Source: Roseovarius sp. A-2 (lineage in GTDB: Bacteria > Pseudomonadota > Alphaproteobacteria > Rhodobacterales > Rhodobacteraceae). From it: 64,000 nucleotides of DNA. The notes under the pieces are model-generated. The model did no database searches. It had not been told where the DNA came from and worked only from the letters and a program-made list of their open reading frames with translations. Made by a program: the position numbers and the translations under genes. The DNA lies in assembly GCF_002072155.1 (NCBI RefSeq), contig NZ_BDIY01000003.1:310001-374000 (forward strand). Direction: 5' to 3'. Shown here piece by piece: positions 62,669 to 64,000 of this stretch; within the stretch, counting starts at the first letter, position 1; every line of letters starts with the position of its first letter.

Positions 62669-63982
62669 ATGGATCTCAATCTCGCCCCGTATATCGCCGT
62701 GGCAATGATCTTTTTGCTGATGGCCTTTGGCACGCCGGTCTTTGCCGCACTGGCCCTGTCGGGCGCAGCGGGGATCATTATGGTCGAAGATCTGCACTTT
62801 CTGATGACCCGGCTCAAGTCGATCTCCTATTCGACAACTGCGGTTTACACCCTGACAATTATTCCGTTGTTCATCCTCATGGGCAGCTTTGCGCAACACG
62901 CCCAAGTCGGAAAGAAACTGTTTGACGTGGCCAGTCGGTGGGTCGGGCATCTTCCGGGCGGACTGGCGATGGCGGCGATTCTGACCAGCGCGGGTTTTGC
63001 CGCGACATCCGGCTCCAGCGTGGCGACGGCCGCGACGGTTGGTTCGGTGGCGATTCCGGAAATGAAAAAAGCTGGATATGCTGGCAGCCTGTCGGCAGGG
63101 GCTGTGGCTGCGGGTGGGGTTCTGGGGGTTCTCATTCCGCCCAGTGTCTTGTTGATCTTTTATGCCGCGCTGACCGAAACCTCGGCGGGTAAGATGCTGA
63201 TCGCGGGCTTTCTGCCCGGCCTGCTTACGATGGTCGTATTCATGATCGGCATCTATTTCATCGCCGGGCGCGGCGCGGCGCGCAAAGCGGTGTCGCCGCG
63301 CGCACCCTGGGGGGTTGCCATCCGCGAAACCGGCAAGGCATGGCAGGTGGCCGTGCTTTTCCTGGTGGTCATGGGGGGGATATATCTGGGCCTCGTCACC
63401 CCGACCGAAGCGGGCGCGTTGGGGGCTTTCGTCGCATTCCTCATGCTGCTCACGCATCGCGCAAGTTGGCCCGGCCTGATGGGCCGGATCGTCGATAGTT
63501 TCCGTTCGACCATCGACACGACGGTGATGATCCTGTTCACAATGATCGGCGCCGCTATCTTCAGCTATTTCCTGACGCTGATCCAGGTGCCCAACCAACT
63601 GGCGGAGGCGGTCGTTCAATCCGGCCTGCAACCCTATCTGATCGTTGCGATGCTGCTGATGGTTTTCGTGCCAATGGGCATGTTTCTCGATGCGTTCTCG
63701 ATGATGGCGATCACGATCCCGATCATGTTCCCGGCGGTGCAGTCGCTGGGCTTCGATCCGATCTGGTTCGGCATCCTGACGGTCAAGATGTGCGAGATCG
63801 GGCTGATCACACCACCTGTCGGGCTGAACGTCTATGTCATTGCAGGGATCGACCGGGAAACGCCATTGCCCGAAATTTTCAAAGGGGCGTCTTGGTTTGT
63901 CCTGATGGAGATTATCACGATTGCGATCCTTTTTGCATTCCCGGCGATAATCACGTGGCTCCCCCGGATAATGACTTCGTAG
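62669..63982 (+). CDS. dctM: TRAP transporter large permease (DctM)
   Basis: The product is 437 residues with about twelve membrane segments. Signatures include FILMGSFAQHAQVGKKLFDV, SGSSVATAATVGSVAIPEM, GVLIPPSVLLIFYAALTETS and ITPPVGLNVYVIAG near the C-terminus. It uses the Na+ gradient to import the substrate delivered by DctP. The gene ends 18 bp before the window edge; whether the operon continues is unknown. Confidence 0.94.
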   Translation: MDLNLAPYIAVAMIFLLMAFGTPVFAALALSGAAGIIMVEDLHFLMTRLKSISYSTTAVYTLTIIPLFILMGSFAQHAQVGKKLFDVASRWVGHLPGGLAMAAILTSAGFAATSGSSVATAATVGSVAIPEMKKAGYAGSLSAGAVAAGGVLGVLIPPSVLLIFYAALTETSAGKMLIAGFLPGLLTMVVFMIGIYFIAGRGAARKAVSPRAPWGVAIRETGKAWQVAVLFLVVMGGIYLGLVTPTEAGALGAFVAFLMLLTHRASWPGLMGRIVDSFRSTIDTTVMILFTMIGAAIFSYFLTLIQVPNQLAEAVVQSGLQPYLIVAMLLMVFVPMGMFLDAFSMMAITIPIMFPAVQSLGFDPIWFGILTVKMCEIGLITPPVGLNVYVIAGIDRETPLPEIFKGASWFVLMEIITIAILFAFPAIITWLPRIMTS

Positions 63983-64000
63983 CCCGATAAAAAAGGGAAA

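Overview
The window comes from a high-GC alphaproteobacterium, almost certainly a marine Rhodobacterales (Roseobacter-type) genome. This is inferred from the gene families: ethylmalonyl-CoA pathway enzymes (Mcl2, mesaconyl-CoA hydratase, MeaB), a TRAP transporter, DUF6455, DUF1737 and DUF2794 proteins, an alphaproteobacterial LexA box (GTTC-N7-GTTC) and dispersed intergenic repeats typical of the group. Most of the window is core chromosome. I see no tRNA, rRNA, CRISPR array or prophage. One truncated insertion sequence (IS6-type) lies near 57.3-57.5 kb.

Layout. 1-6.6 kb: TCA cycle and ethylmalonyl-CoA genes (sucD partial, sucC, mdh, then mcl2, an NnrU-like membrane protein, a DUF1737 protein, mch). 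6.6-15.7 kb: housekeeping genes (Nudix, HrpB helicase, MeaB, M48 lipoprotein, YigZ-like, HlyIII, MATE, two PaaI thioesterases). 15.8-24.4 kb: two MerR-type regulators and a beta-oxidation operon (two acyl-CoA dehydrogenases, a GST, a thiolase and a FadB-type protein), closed by a terminator. 24.5-29.6 kb: carbonic anhydrase, leucyl aminopeptidase / NlpC-P60 / ureohydrolase operon, Hint protein. 29.9-33.2 kb: uvrC-pgsA-moaD-moaE. 33.5-38.0 kb: pteridine-reductase-like SDR, Ca/Na exchanger, S49 peptidase, ABC-2 exporter. 38.2-47.4 kb: SGNH hydrolase, CoxG-like protein, methylacyl-CoA racemase, acyltransferase, a cobalt-type nitrile hydratase with its beta subunit split over two genes, fliG, trxB/lrp and small regulators. 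47.5-57.2 kb: SOS-type imuB, formaldehyde detoxification (class III ADH), ugd, glmM, two class IV aminotransferases and a dipeptide-epimerase-like enolase.

57.3-64 kb looks accessory. The 5' end of an IS6-family transposase stops a few bases from the stop codon of a PAS-LuxR regulator. That regulator is divergent from a thiolase - acyl-CoA ligase - TRAP (DctP, DctQ, DctM) gene run. This reads as a regulated uptake-and-activation module for an unidentified organic acid, and it is the best candidate here for an undescribed system.

Other points of interest are: a 9-bp tandem duplication that adds three residues inside the DNA-binding helix of the second MerR protein; a double palindrome between mdh and sucC; an imuB with a LexA box but no imuA or dnaE2 beside it; an SDR carrying the PTR1-type Asp-Tyr-Lys triad; and two dispersed repeat families. 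All assignments are from reading the sequence; no database search was run.
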